Positions 13,101 to 24,190 of a stretch of 64,000 nt of DNA are shown here, one piece after another. The position numbers and the translations under genes were made by a program. The notes under the pieces were generated by a model. It saw only the letters and a program-made list of their open reading frames with translations, did not search any database and had not been told where the DNA came from. Position 1 is the stretch's first letter; the number at the start of each line of letters is the position of its first letter. The stretch is from contig NC_065872.1 of assembly GCF_933775445.1 (NCBI RefSeq), positions 16,554,001 through 16,618,000 on the forward strand. Direction: 5' to 3'. Source of the stretch: Argentina anserina (taxonomy: Eukaryota > Streptophyta > Magnoliopsida > Rosales > Rosaceae).

Positions 13101-14141
13101 AAAGTAACACAAACATAGTCCCTAATGTAGGAAGCAACCCTCATCTGACACATAAGTAAATCATTAGCATCCAAACGTAAATACATACCAGAAAAATTTG
13201 CTCCACACTGGCGTTCAACTCCTTCGACTGCAGCAGCAATAGCACTACCCTGCTCAGCCGCCTTTTCCATTCTCGCAATAGCATCATAGAGGCATTTTGT
13301 AATATCCAGCAGCGCAATAACTTCACCATTCTCTACAACAGGAAGGTGCCTAAATTTACCTGTTAACAAGCATAACACATTAAAATAAAGCGGCGTCATA
13401 CAAATAAAAAGCCTCGATGAAGTAAGAAGCACATATTAAAACAAACACTCATCACACACAGAAAAGAACAAAACCAACCCTGGATCATCTTCTGCAGAGC
13501 TTCCATGGCCAACGAGTCAGCATTAACAAAAATAGGATTCCTCGTCATGATCTTCGACACAGTAGTGTTCTCCGGTCTCAATCCCTCCGCAATGACTCTA
13601 GTGGCAATATCCTTAAAAAAAAGTATACACTCCAACCAAAGTCACTACAGTAGTCAAAATTCAGCTCACAAAAAAACCAACATTTCCAACACGAACCTTG
13701 TCAGTCACAATTCCAGAAAGCAATGCATTAGCATCAGTCAAAAGCACAGCGTCCACACGCCGAGCAGCCATCCTCCGGCAAGCATCCGATACAGTCGTCC
13801 CCTCCGGGATAGTTAGCGCTTTCGACAACCTCAGCTTCTTCACTGTCCTCTCTCCCCCAGCAGCCCTTCAAAGTTTTCATCATTAAAAAAAAACCAACTT
13901 TAAGTCCTTAATTACAACCAAAACCTCCAAGCAACAATCTTTCTAACCAAATGTTGATAAAGAATCGATTTTTATCACAAAGGAACCATTTTTGAAGAAA
14001 TGGGGCAAAATGGGGAATTTACCCAAGGGCAGGAGGAGAGGAGGAGCCGCCGTTCTCGGATGGGAGTGGCTTCTTGGTGACGGTGGAGGGGCCGCGCTTC
14101 TGGGTGAGACTGGGCCTTCTGACGCCAACTTGGCTGCTCAT
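10134..14141 (-). CDS. CBSCBSPB: CBS-CBS-PB1 domain protein with C-terminal membrane anchor
   Basis: Fourteen coding exons on the minus strand: 14141-14023, 13865-13697, 13611-13479, 13359-13189, 13070-12992, 12878-12765, 12636-12570, 12453-12348, 12273-12212, 12032-11926, 11744-11614, 11216-11134, 11030-10941 and 10307-10134. All junctions are GT-AG and phases chain without error, giving 534 aa. The start MSSQVGVRRPSLTQKRG is the family's usual N-terminus. Residues about 60-345 hold four CBS motifs in two pairs (e.g. IPEGTTVSDACRRMAARRVD and VMTPNPECATLD), a fold that binds adenosyl ligands. Residues about 390-477 form a PB1 domain (FAFKFEDRKGRVHRF, then YEDDEGDRVLLASDDDL), a protein-interaction module. 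One hydrophobic helix near 511-529 ends four residues before the stop, as in tail-anchored proteins. It matches the Arabidopsis CBSCBSPB family (e.g. At5g63490). Ligand and partner are unknown. Confidence 0.95.
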
Positions 14142-14281
14142 CTCTCTCAGTGTAATAAATTAGGGTTCTTTTTGTTGTGGGTAATCTGAAGTGAGGAGAG
14201 GGTGGTGGAGATGAGAAGAAGAGAGGAAGGGGAGGGTTGGGTGTGGTGGCTCCAAGTTCTCCAACCGTCTTCCTCAAAGTG

Positions 14282-14284
<3 letters not shown>

Positions 14285-14323
<39 letters not shown>
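14285..14323. repeat. (GA)n microsatellite in the CBS-PB1 gene leader
   Basis: An uninterrupted GA repeat of about 39 bp. On the coding strand it is (CT)n, about 145 bp upstream of the ATG at 14141, so probably in the 5' leader or core promoter. Confidence 0.85.
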
Positions 14324-14326
<3 letters not shown>

Positions 14327-15775
14327 CAGGGTTTACCTTAAAGGCCAATTCTCCCACCTTTTGTTACTGTTTCAAATTAAACCATTTCAGTTTGAAAAGC
14401 AAAGGCAGAGTAGGAGTAAAAGACAAAAATATAATCTATTATGAATTTAATCAACACCTAAGGCTAAGGCTCACATTTAAATTCATTTGAGCTGTCAAGC
14501 TGCATTAAGGTTTTTTTTTTTTTTTCATTTTGAGCTTAAACACATCTATCGTGAGAGTAACCAGGTCGCTGATTCGCTGATGCTGAGATTAGAGTGCATG
14601 TTATAGAGCAACTTGTGCTTTCTAAATTCAAGAATGTACTTCTGTTTGTGTTGTTGGGTAGTTTTGGTCCTCATTTATCCAAAAAAAAACGTGATGCGGC
14701 CTGCAACGTTAATCAAATACATGCGAAATGTATAAATACAAAAATGTTAAGAAAATCAGGAAATAAAAACGCAAATGTGCTATCTACAACTTCAACCAAA
14801 TACATATATACTTGTAACGAGAAATCGAAGACTCAATCATAAAATATGGTGGTCTAGTTAAAACCTTTTTGGATCAACCTTTTTTGAATAAACCGTGCAA
14901 CAAAACTCCAAACCAAGTTTGTCAATAATGAATTACTACAGTGTACCAAACCCGAATCTTTTGGCTTTCTTTAGTTTGTTATTCGTTGTCGCCGAAAAGC
15001 ACAAGAGAATTCGGTGATCCACGATTCCTACAATGGTGAGATGAACCCATCTTGCTTTTCTGTTTTGATGTTTCCTTTGGTTTGATTATCTGCATGCACA
15101 GCTCCTCGGTTATATTAAGAATTATAATTCCCAATATCCAATCCACGATTACCATTTGCTTTAATCATCCAATACCAAGTTTAATTATATTTGTATAACT
15201 TTTGAAAAATTTTAAATACACACCTTAAATCTCTAAATACACACTCATACTCAATACATAACCAATTTAAATTTATATTCCAATATTTTTACTAAATACA
15301 CCATATAAAGAACCTAAAATGCCCTTAAATAAAAAAATCATCAAATACTCTCATTATATTGCTATATAGGGCTACTATTTAGTGTGATTAATATATTGAT
15401 TGATTTACATTGACATCTTCTAAATGTTCATGTCGGGTCAGTCTAAAAAATCATAGGTCATTCATATCGATTACTGTTAATAAAATAATAAATATATAGG
15501 TTGTTCTTTTCATATTCTTCAAACATGAAAATAATAAACAAAATGAAATATATATATATATATATATAATATCGATGACATTGATGAAGAAAAAAATGAA
15601 GAAGATGAACTTTTTTTTGGACTGTAAGAAGATGAAATCTAATTAAATGAAAAATCAGAATTTTCGTACATGAATTACCTTGTTTGAAATTCTAAAATAG
15701 AATTTTCTATTTTTTGGTGAAAATTAAGGAATGAATTGATTTTTTTAATTAATTTATAATCAAAATAGATGTTAC
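14324..15775. other. Intergenic, AT-rich, no gene seen
   Basis: AT-rich DNA with a (TA)n run at about 15548-15568 and a T-run near 14511-14525. I see no convincing coding exon. It includes the promoter side of the CBS-PB1 gene and ends at the target-site copy (GTTAC, 15771-15775) of the adjacent copia element. Confidence 0.5.
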
Positions 15776-15959
15776 TATTTCAGGATGAAATAATTGTGTA
15801 TTATTGAATGATATGGGGGCCTATATATAGGCATTACAAAACCACAATCCCGTAGGATTCGGAGTCCTAATCTATTACGGAGATGATAATCTATCTCCTA
15901 ACATGAAACCTATTAGGCTAAGACACACATAAGGGTAGAATAGTAATTCTCCCGGAACA
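15776..15959 (-). repeat. 3' LTR of the copia element
   Basis: A 184-bp copy matching 22282-22465. Its outer dinucleotide is TA instead of TG, the inner end is CA, and the polypurine tract follows directly at 15960-15970. Confidence 0.9.
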
Positions 15960-18361
15960 CTCCCCCTTGTGTCGCATGCCTAGGTTGCATGGTGCACACA
16001 TCGTTGCCTCGGTAAAAACCTTGTCAAGCAAAATAAAAACCTCTTGGGTAAAAACAAAAGCTTGATCGAAGGGAAAAAAAGCACAACGCACCGTCTACAT
16101 TTGATAGCATCATGTGAGGTAGACTCTCCCTGAAGTCTACGAAACAACTCCCCCTGATTAGTACCATAATCATGGAGTACAAAGAACAACGTATACAACG
16201 TTCATTACATGCTTCTCAAACGTAGTTTTGGGCTAATGATTAATCATTAATCTAGCCACACATCCTTAGATCATACATGCTATACTTAGCCAAATTTAGA
16301 TTTTAGGAAACAAGATTGCATAACAACTCAAAACAAGAGTTTGCAATGAAAATCAGATTCTCGGATAGAATGACCTTCACTCACTTAAACGGCCATAACT
16401 TCTTCGTCAAAATAGGTATCAGTGAACCGTAAAATATTTTGAAAAGTAGACACCCGTGGCTTTCCAGTGACATAAGGTTCACAACCTCATCCGATCGGAG
16501 CAGTTCACAATGCTCTGTCGAAGTTGACTGACTTGCAAATTTCCAGACAGGACTGTCCTAATTTGTTAAAACGGCCATAACTCACTCAATATGATAGCTA
16601 TGAACGAAAGGTTGATATCCCTTCAAAGTAGACACATAGACCTTTCCAACGGTACTAATTTCACCATATTTCATCGAGCGAGCTGTCCTGTAAGTCTCGT
16701 TGAAGTTGACCTACGAAACTGGACAGATTCTGATTTGTCACATTTAATGTGTCTTTCGCGAAAAGAATGGGGGAATGGACCAATGAAGGACTGATTTTGG
16801 TCCAATACGGAACCGTACGCATCCTCTACGCTACTAGTGTCGACTGCTACACCAAGGCGTACGTTGATGTTGCTGGAGCTGCTGGCGGCGTTGGTGTGGA
16901 TAGGATTTGTGTTGGTTCACTAAGTGTAGAACTAAACCTATGTCAAATAAGCAATGCAAGTCCAATGACAATGCATAGGTGCATAGTTAATCACGTCATA
17001 ATGAAAGCAATAGTGTCCCAACAACACTAACATGTATGAATGTATAGCTCATTCAATCTCTTCATCATCTATACTTAGACGGAATAGAGAATCAAGAATT
17101 AGCTTCATATGAACACATATGGGTATGAGTTCTTGCAACCGATTGTACTACGTTCTCTCGAACGTCGCAATCTGATTACATAAGCTCTCCGTGGTCTAGA
17201 GGCATTTAAAGTCCCTCAGGCACTCTCATATCTGCGTCAAGATCCCTTTACAAATATTCTATGACCACTATCATATGCTGCAAATCAGTTTTCATGGACA
17301 CTACTACTGATCAAGTAGCAGAAAGCAATTATGTCCATAACGAGAGAATATAACTCATCGTAGTCAATACTAGGATAATGAGACAATCTTTGCGCCATAA
17401 GTTCAGCAAATATTGCATGACTTCATCTTTCTCATTACACTTACGAACAACGACCAACATAACAAGTCTAGTTCAGCCTGTATTGATTCTTTCCACTTCG
17501 GTCAAGTTGCTCATCGTTGATGCTTTACAACGGAATAAGAGCATAAGCAAATACATCATCAATCATGGGAGATCAATCCATTAAACACACGCGCGCGATG
17601 TATATGATCAATTTGTGAGATTTCTATTCTTCTCTAATATCAACAAAAGGAGTCTGTAGCGTCCCACAGAAGCTTAGTTGATACACATGTTTAGAGAATA
17701 TCTCTTGATGATGGGCGAAATACTTGTGCCTACGCACTTCGTTTTTTCTGGTTTTGATTCCAGAGAATAATGGTCTCCCCCTCATCTAGGCAGGAGCCAA
17801 GACCGAAGCTATGACCCTTACTAGTCCATCTTTGCGTTTGCCGCCCTTGTTTTGTGGTGCAATACCACGGGCGCCGACAACACCACAACGTACGATGGTG
17901 CCATCGCCGGCTTCCTTCCCACTGTCAGGGATGGTGCCAACGGTGCTAGGACCAGGTCATATGAAATTCTCTCATATTCTGAGAGTCCCAACCTTACCGG
18001 CACATCACAGTATTTATGTGCGATCTCGTCACTTTCACAATATCGGTAAAGTCATTGAGCATCGAATCTTTGACTTTCTGGAGGTCGATAATGCGTTGCA
18101 CATTTGCTCACTTTGAGTAGTGCGGGACCTTAATGAGACATAGTGCCACACCACGTCAATTCCTGGCGTTAAAACCAGAATGGGATCATTCCATATCTCC
18201 CCCTAACGATGGGAAGTATGTCTCATCAAAGTGACCGTCTGCAAATATCGCAGGATAGAGATCAACGGTTGTAGATTGGAAAATAGCGGACAAATGTTGG
18301 TGATTCATAAATCATAACGAACCAGAATACTTAATCATTTCAAGTAGACCTATTGAGATAG

Positions 18362-19175
18362 CTACAATAGAGGCACATAAATAACTTTAACCAAATAGGC
18401 GTTAGTGAAAAGAACGTTGGGACTGTATCCAGTGACCATCTGGTACGCACTAAACGCTTGGCAAGTTGTGGGTCTGAAACGAATAAGTGTCGCTGCATGC
18501 AACATCATTACATATCCCCATGCAAAAATCGTCAGGTTAGAACCCATAACCAAGTCCGAGCTCTGCTAGATCGTGCGGTGAATGAACATGAGGAATAATA
18601 TGTTCAACGACAATCCCAGTAGACATGCGAAACGAAATCATCAAAGTCGTGGAGGTGAACTCTCCAACGGTATCCAATCAAATAGATTTGAGAGGATAGG
18701 AATGGTGGTGAGCCCTTAGGATGATGATCATAGCTAAAAACTTTAGCGAATGCAGCGTTTCTTGTGGAAAGCAAAGCGACGTGTGACCAACGCGTCGATG
18801 CTCTTAACCTATACCATAAAACTACCGAAAAATGTCCGCATTCGGTTGGATAGGGTCCACTAATGTCACCTTAAATACTTCGTAAGAATGAAATGTTCTC
18901 GGTTGGAGCATTAGCAAATAAGGACTTCCTTGAAATCTAGCAAAAGAACAAGCTTTGCAAAATGAGCGATTGGCATCAAAGATTGTCATGGAGGCATTAG
19001 AAGACACGGGAGGCATCACAAGCTCCTGTGAAGGAGGAGATGCCGCCACCGACGGCCTTAATGCCATGGAGCCACCGAAATAGGCTGGCTCGGCCTCACC
19101 GTGCATGGCACGGATTGGCTCGGCATTACCGTGTGGAGCATGGGTGAGGTGGTCCTCCAATCGCTTCGTGAACAT
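18362..19175 (-). pseudogene. Copia pol remnant (pre-integrase / integrase)
   Basis: Reading leftward from 19175, the frame shows a Cys-x2-Cys pre-integrase trace (FCKACSFARFQ) followed by a diverged copia segment (VDPIQPN..). Further on (about 18880-18550), frame-shifted pieces show the integrase wording around 'STRNAAFAK' and 'DNAGEFTS'-like remnants. The last open block, 18553-18362, carries 'MLHAATLIRFRPTTC' and 'GYSPNVLF'. The order is correct for copia integrase, but stops and frameshifts separate the blocks. No protein is expected. Confidence 0.75.
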
Positions 19176-21779
19176 GAAAAATAGATGATCATGTGAATTT
19201 CAAAGAACTCGAATCATCATATCTTGTTCAAAATGACCAAAAATGATCATGTCAAAACCGAGAAGACAGTAAAACCGAACCCATGATTCAAAGAATCTTG
19301 AGTTACATAAACTACTGTTGCAGGCAAGCAAAACTATGTCTGCAAGCTAACAAAGCTACTGTCGAAGCTTGAAAAAGATACTGTCAATGAAATCAAACAG
19401 ATTTATTCCTCTCCATTCTTAACACAAATATCAAGATGAAAATCCATCATTGGCATGAATGGCCTTTAAAACTTAGCAAGGCACGAAGATATACAACACA
19501 ATCTCCGCACGAGATCCGTAAAACAACTACCTGTGCCGTAGGACAGTGTGGGTGGTTACGCAATTAGCAAGACACTCGATTTCACGGCGGGACATTCTCA
19601 AAATGAAGATTAAGAGAGTCAACAACGCGGTGAACTTCTCTACACAATACGCCGTAGGATATTGTAAAAGAGGTGATTGAACCAAATGGCAATCCCATCG
19701 AATGTATCACATGGCAATAGAATTACATTCTTCAACTCAAGAGTTGGAAAAACATGGTATTGGAGCAGTTGAATACCAAACAATTACGGTGGAAAACCTT
19801 CCATTTGGTGCGGGTGGTCACCAATAATAATAAAATCATTTGAGCTATGAAACGACTTGGAGAAAACCGGAAAATTAACCGGAAAACCATGTCAAATTAA
19901 CTCAAAACCGGGTGAAATTTGGACTGGGAAAACGTGACAGCAAGAACTGCTGAAATATGCGGAAAACATGACGAGAAACGAAGGGAAAAAAAACGTCGGA
20001 AAAACTCGTCGGAAGCCGGCGGCACCGATTGCCGGAAATCCGGCCGGCAATGGCCAGACCTGGCTGGTATGGAGGCCATAACTTCAGGTCCGACAGGGAA
20101 CGCCGTCCGGAACCGGATGGCGGTGCCGGAAACACCGGAATATGGCCGGAAGGCGGCGAATACGCCGGTAAAACGTCAAAAAACGTTCCGGAAACGCCGG
20201 AAGAGTAACCGGGAAAAACGACGTCAATTTTGACGTTCCGAGGTCCGTTTTCCAAATTTCAAAGTCCAAAATCACAATGTAGTGCTATTGGGGTCCCATG
20301 TAACCCAAAAGCGGCCAATTTAAAAACCACGTGAGTTGCAACGTTGACCATGCATGCTAAGCCAAGGCAAATAAAATTCTCACGAGTCAATCTTGTAAAC
20401 AAGAAATACGAGAGATTTTATAGAATATGCCAATATTTAATACAACACAAACAAGCTTCCAATTCCAATAGACGACTTAAGCTAAAGTCGAGCAATAATC
20501 ATGGCAATGCCAACGTCATACTTGAAAAATAGTAAGCAGAAGACATAGTCAAAATAGATTGACTAATCAAAAGTTTGTAGCAACAAAATCTTGCATATCT
20601 GATTGGGCGGAGCCTTAGCCTGAGGCTCAAAAATGTGCTTACTTGAGAATGGAAGAATGTTACGTTTCCATCTCGAAAATTCCCTCGAGAAATAGATACA
20701 GGTGCCAATAAATGACATGTGTTTCTCGGATGTGGAGCATGTTTCAAGGTCAACTTTGGTAATACGTCGTCATAGACGTTCATTAAATCACTTTTAAGTG
20801 TGTCCCATAGAATTCGTTATTTTTGGGATCTTTTTGTCAGCAAATAGTGCTGCATCAGAGTAATGAATCAACTCAAATAAATGAGTACGTAGACCTTGAG
20901 ATTATCATTTATAGACATGAGTTTAAGAAACTCAAACATTCAAATAACAGTCGCGATGGCGACGCATCCATAAGAAACGAGAGTTGTATAGGTTTCGAAT
21001 AATCGAAACTATTCAAGTATGTAACCGGAATTAGAAGGGTTGTGATGTATATGGTCACAAAATAATCGATGCATATCGGCGATTCTCATGATCGCACCCA
21101 AAACAACGGTGCACTCAGGCGACCACACGAAATCGATATCTTCCTTTTTAAATAATAACATGACTCCCCCAGGACCGTCACACGGAAAACGTCGACCAAG
21201 AGGGGAATCATATCCCTCTTTGGTCTCATCGGCGTTATAAGAAAGGTCGGAAAAGAAGACATGAAAAAGGCTAATAGCGCCCGATAATTTATATATATAT
21301 CTTCAAAAGCAGCAACTTTAAGAAAAACATACTTGTTGGTCTGCCAAATAGACCGCATATAATTAAATTGCACTGCAAATCGATTGTCATGCATGAAGTT
21401 GCTTGATGAATTCCTTTTCGATCTTCGTCCGATGACATAAAAATCTTGGGAGGATACGATCAAAATCATATGTAGATGACAAAAGTATCGTCCATCTCGG
21501 CATGAATGTCATCACCATAGTACGACGAGTGATCACTTTTCATATGCAAGCACGTGAAACATAGTTAGAAAACAAAAACGTGCAAATAAACGATTTAATA
21601 AGCAATAAGAAAATAAAAAGGAAAAAAGAGAAATAGTTTAAAGGCCCAAAAGGGTAGAGAAGACGGGAGTAGCTTCTCTTGAGCGAAGAGTTTGCTTGTG
21701 CAGTTCGCGTTCATTGCGTATATATGCGGGAGGAGCAATTTTGAATCCTCTGATGCGGGGTTTTTCGGGGCAAAAGATG

Positions 21780-22145
21780 TTTTTGCGGAGCGAATGCGGA
21801 GGATACCCTGCGGGGCTGCGGAGGCTGCGTGCAGGGGCAGCAGGGGGGTCGCAGGGGCTGCAGGGCAGCAGGGGCCGCAGGGCAGAATCTGCGTGCGGGG
21901 CTGCATGTGGCTGCGATGCGGGGGCAGCAGGGCTGCGTGCGGGGCTGCGTGCGTGCGTGCAGGGCTGCGTTGCGGGGGCTGCAGGGCAGGGCAGCGTGCG
22001 GGGCTGCGGGGGCAGCATGCAAGGGCTGCGCGCGGGGCTGCGCGGGCAGCATGCAGGGGCTGCGCGGGCAGCATGTAGGGGCTGCGCGGGCAGCATGTAG
22101 GGGCAGCGAGCAGGGCCTGCAGGGGCTGCGATGCGGGGGGGGAGG
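21780..22145. repeat. G-rich imperfect tandem repeats in the copia leader
   Basis: The plus strand is a run of variants of GGGGCTGCGCGGGCAGCATG-like units of about 20-30 bp, dense in GGGG and GCAGC. It opens long frames on both strands whose products are only Ala/Gly/Arg/Cys or Pro/Ala/Cys, which I treat as artefacts. It sits just inside the 5' LTR of the minus-strand element, in the leader or gag position. Confidence 0.8.
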
Positions 22146-22281
22146 CTGCAACAACGGCGAGCAGGGGCTGCGCCGACGAGGAGATGCCGGAGGCCGGAGA
22201 TGACGGCGGCCGGCGGTGGAGAAGAGAAAAAATTTCTAGGGCTCTAAAAGTTCAGGGTTTTAGGGCAACGTGCTGATAACG

Positions 22282-22465
22282 TGTTTCAGGATGAAATAAT
22301 TGTGTATTATTGAATGATATGGGGGCCTATATATAGGCATTACAAAACCACAATCCCGTAGGATTCAGAGTCCTAATCTATTACGAAGATGCTAATCTAT
22401 CTCCTAACAGGAAACCTATTAGGCTAAGACACACATAAGGGTAGAATAGTAATTCTCCCGGAACA
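22282..22465 (-). repeat. 5' LTR of the copia element
   Basis: A 184-bp copy of 15776-15959 with intact TG...CA ends on both strands. The putative primer-binding site starts at 22280 on the minus strand. The target duplicate GTTAC follows at 22466-22470. Confidence 0.9.
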
Positions 22466-22868
22466 GTTACATTAAATTTTCTTATTTTCTTTGTTTCTAA
22501 AGGTAAATATTCCGTCTTTGATGATTTAATTTATTTTTAATTTTTATGAGTATTATGTATGCCTATTTTTGTCATTTGACATTCGTGCACAATGTTATTT
22601 GAAATATAAATTAATAGGGGTGTGTATATACATCTCGTAGCTTTTCAAGAAACCTCTTCTCAAGCAATATTGGATCAACAGTTCAACACTAGAGTTTATG
22701 ACATTACAGCGTTTTACACAAACATCTTGAAGGCTCTAATTCATTTGGAATCACCTTCTATCCTTTCAGGTGTACGTATTACAGTGTCTTACACAAACAT
22801 AATGTGACTTGAAGTCGAAATTTTTGAAGCATTTAAATTCAAATATAAGATGTCGCTTATTATATTAA

Positions 22869-23066
22869 GGGGTATATCAGAGCCTCTGTTTCTATCCCAG
22901 TAAATCAGAACCTTCCTTGGATACATATAATTTTGGAGATTCTGTCGGCAAATAAAGAGAATTTGGAGGATCTTAGAAAGGGTACTGTTGTTGAAGAGGT
23001 TGTGGATGAGAAGAAGCAGATGGTAGGGCTTGCCAAATGTGACATCTCTTGGAGAGATACCGTGAG
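22869..23066 (+). pseudogene. Orphan exon-like fragment, protein not recognised
   Basis: An open block reads GYIRASVSIPVNQNLPWIHI, then ILEILSANKENLEDL, RKGTVVEEVVDEKKQM and VGLAKCDISWRDTVR. It begins after a possible AG acceptor and ends at a possible donor (GTGAG|GTATTC). Composition and wording look like real protein rather than chance translation, yet no upstream or downstream exons are visible on either side. I do not recognise the family. It may be a relic of a deleted gene or a fragment carried by a transposon. Confidence 0.4.
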
Positions 23067-23200
23067 GTATTCATCTTTTGTTTAACACCTACCCCATAAA
23101 CATACATTTTGTCATCATAAGTTCCATAAGCTAATTCACTCAACTCTATTCCAAGTTGATCATAAACGAATCAGACATAAATAAATAAATATATATATAT

Positions 23201-23545
23201 AGGGCTTCTCAGCTGCGGACGTCTGCACTGTCCGCACGGTGCGGATTCGACGATTCCGGTCACCGGCAACGTGCAACGACGACACTAACCAGCACAGCCG
23301 CACTTCCCTTCTCCCGACTCTCATGTTTGTGCCGCCGGAATCTCGAAATTTCAAATGTATAGACACCGTGCGGAGATTTCGAGATTCCGGCCGGCGCTGC
23401 AGCTCCGGCCGGCACAGACTGTAGCGTTGGGAGGAGGGGAGTGCGGTTGTGCTGGTCGGTGCCGTCGTTGTGTGTCGTCGATGGCCGGAATCACCGAATC
23501 TGCACTGTGCAGACGATGCGGATGTCCGCAGCTGAGAAATTTTGT
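23201..23545. mobile_element. Foldback MITE, GC-rich, inserted in a TA repeat
   Basis: The left arm begins TTCTCAGCTGCGGAC (about 23206) and the right arm in reverse complement begins TTTCTCAGCTGCGGAC (from about 23541). Matching continues inward through 'gattccgg', 'accagcaca.ccgcact' and a central 'cggaatctcgaaat' palindrome. The arms of about 160 bp almost meet, so the element is close to a perfect hairpin. It is flanked by TA-rich repeats on both sides and its sequence is far more GC-rich than the flanks. It has no coding capacity; the open frames on both strands are by-products of the palindrome. Confidence 0.8.
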
Positions 23546-24190
23546 ATATATATTCCTTCAAGATGATCATTGTTTCATTTCCAAAAAGATGATCATTGTT
23601 TGTACACCAGTTATCTCATGATGGAAACCTCAAATCTGAATTTGTTCTCTGCATGAATGCTCTTGGTTAGACTCAGACCCAACCTTGTCCTAAAAATCTT
23701 CCAACCTTAGTCCTAAAAATCTTTGATTCTTTCTAGCAGATGACCCAAATACAACCAAGCAGATGTCTATTTCACTATTTGGTCAGCACTTGATCAACCT
23801 GAACCCACATATTTGCTTCTTCTTCTTTTTTTCTTTATTATTTTAGCATGACTTGTGTTTTGTGTTTAATTATTAGTTTGTTGATAGATACACAACCCAT
23901 AAAATCGGGATTTGAAATACGAATTCTTTTGATTGAAATTAAAGAATATACAAAGATGTTAAATCAAGAAAAAGAAAAGGATCAATTTTTGGAAGCAAAA
24001 TAAGATATCCCACACATCCTTTGTATTTACATTAGTCTCAATCTAGCTTGTTGTTTTCTTGAAATAGTCCAAGCATTGATATCACTACTTATTGCCTGGC
24101 ACCTAGCTAGTTGAGTAAAATCATGACGAAAATGACTTCCTTTGTCCACCACTGTGCATCTATATTTCAGGCTCTTGCTTCTTCACGCTT

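Larger units (their letters stand above)
15776..22465 (-). mobile_element. Ty1-copia LTR retrotransposon, decayed, with target-site duplication
   Basis: Two 184-bp direct repeats bound the element: 15776-15959 and 22282-22465, differing at five positions by eye. The perfect 5-bp GTTAC flanks both sides (15771-15775 and 22466-22470). LTR ends are TG...CA on the right copy and TA...CA on the left, where TG has mutated. It reads on the minus strand: a polypurine tract (ACAAGGGGGAG, 15970-15960) abuts the 3' LTR, and a putative primer-binding site (GTTATCAGCACG, from 22280 downward) follows the 5' LTR. Inside are only fragments of copia polyprotein: a Cys-containing pre-integrase region and integrase traces at about 19175-18500, and the 'ATLIRFRPT..' segment near 18480. 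Frames are broken throughout and no intact gag-pol exists. It is non-autonomous at present. Confidence 0.9.

Noticed and set aside
15034..15105. ATG|GTGAG one-codon exon pattern as in ribosomal protein genes, with an acceptor at about 15100
   Set aside because: The sequence after the acceptor is AT-rich and non-coding; no gene follows.
21595..22203. Long open frames on both strands, rich in Ala/Gly/Cys or Pro/Ala
   Set aside because: They are translations of the G-rich tandem repeats in several frames at once, with no domain content.
21692..22203. Antisense gag-like gene in the copia leader
   Set aside because: Frames appear equally in several phases and only because the repeats lack stop codons.
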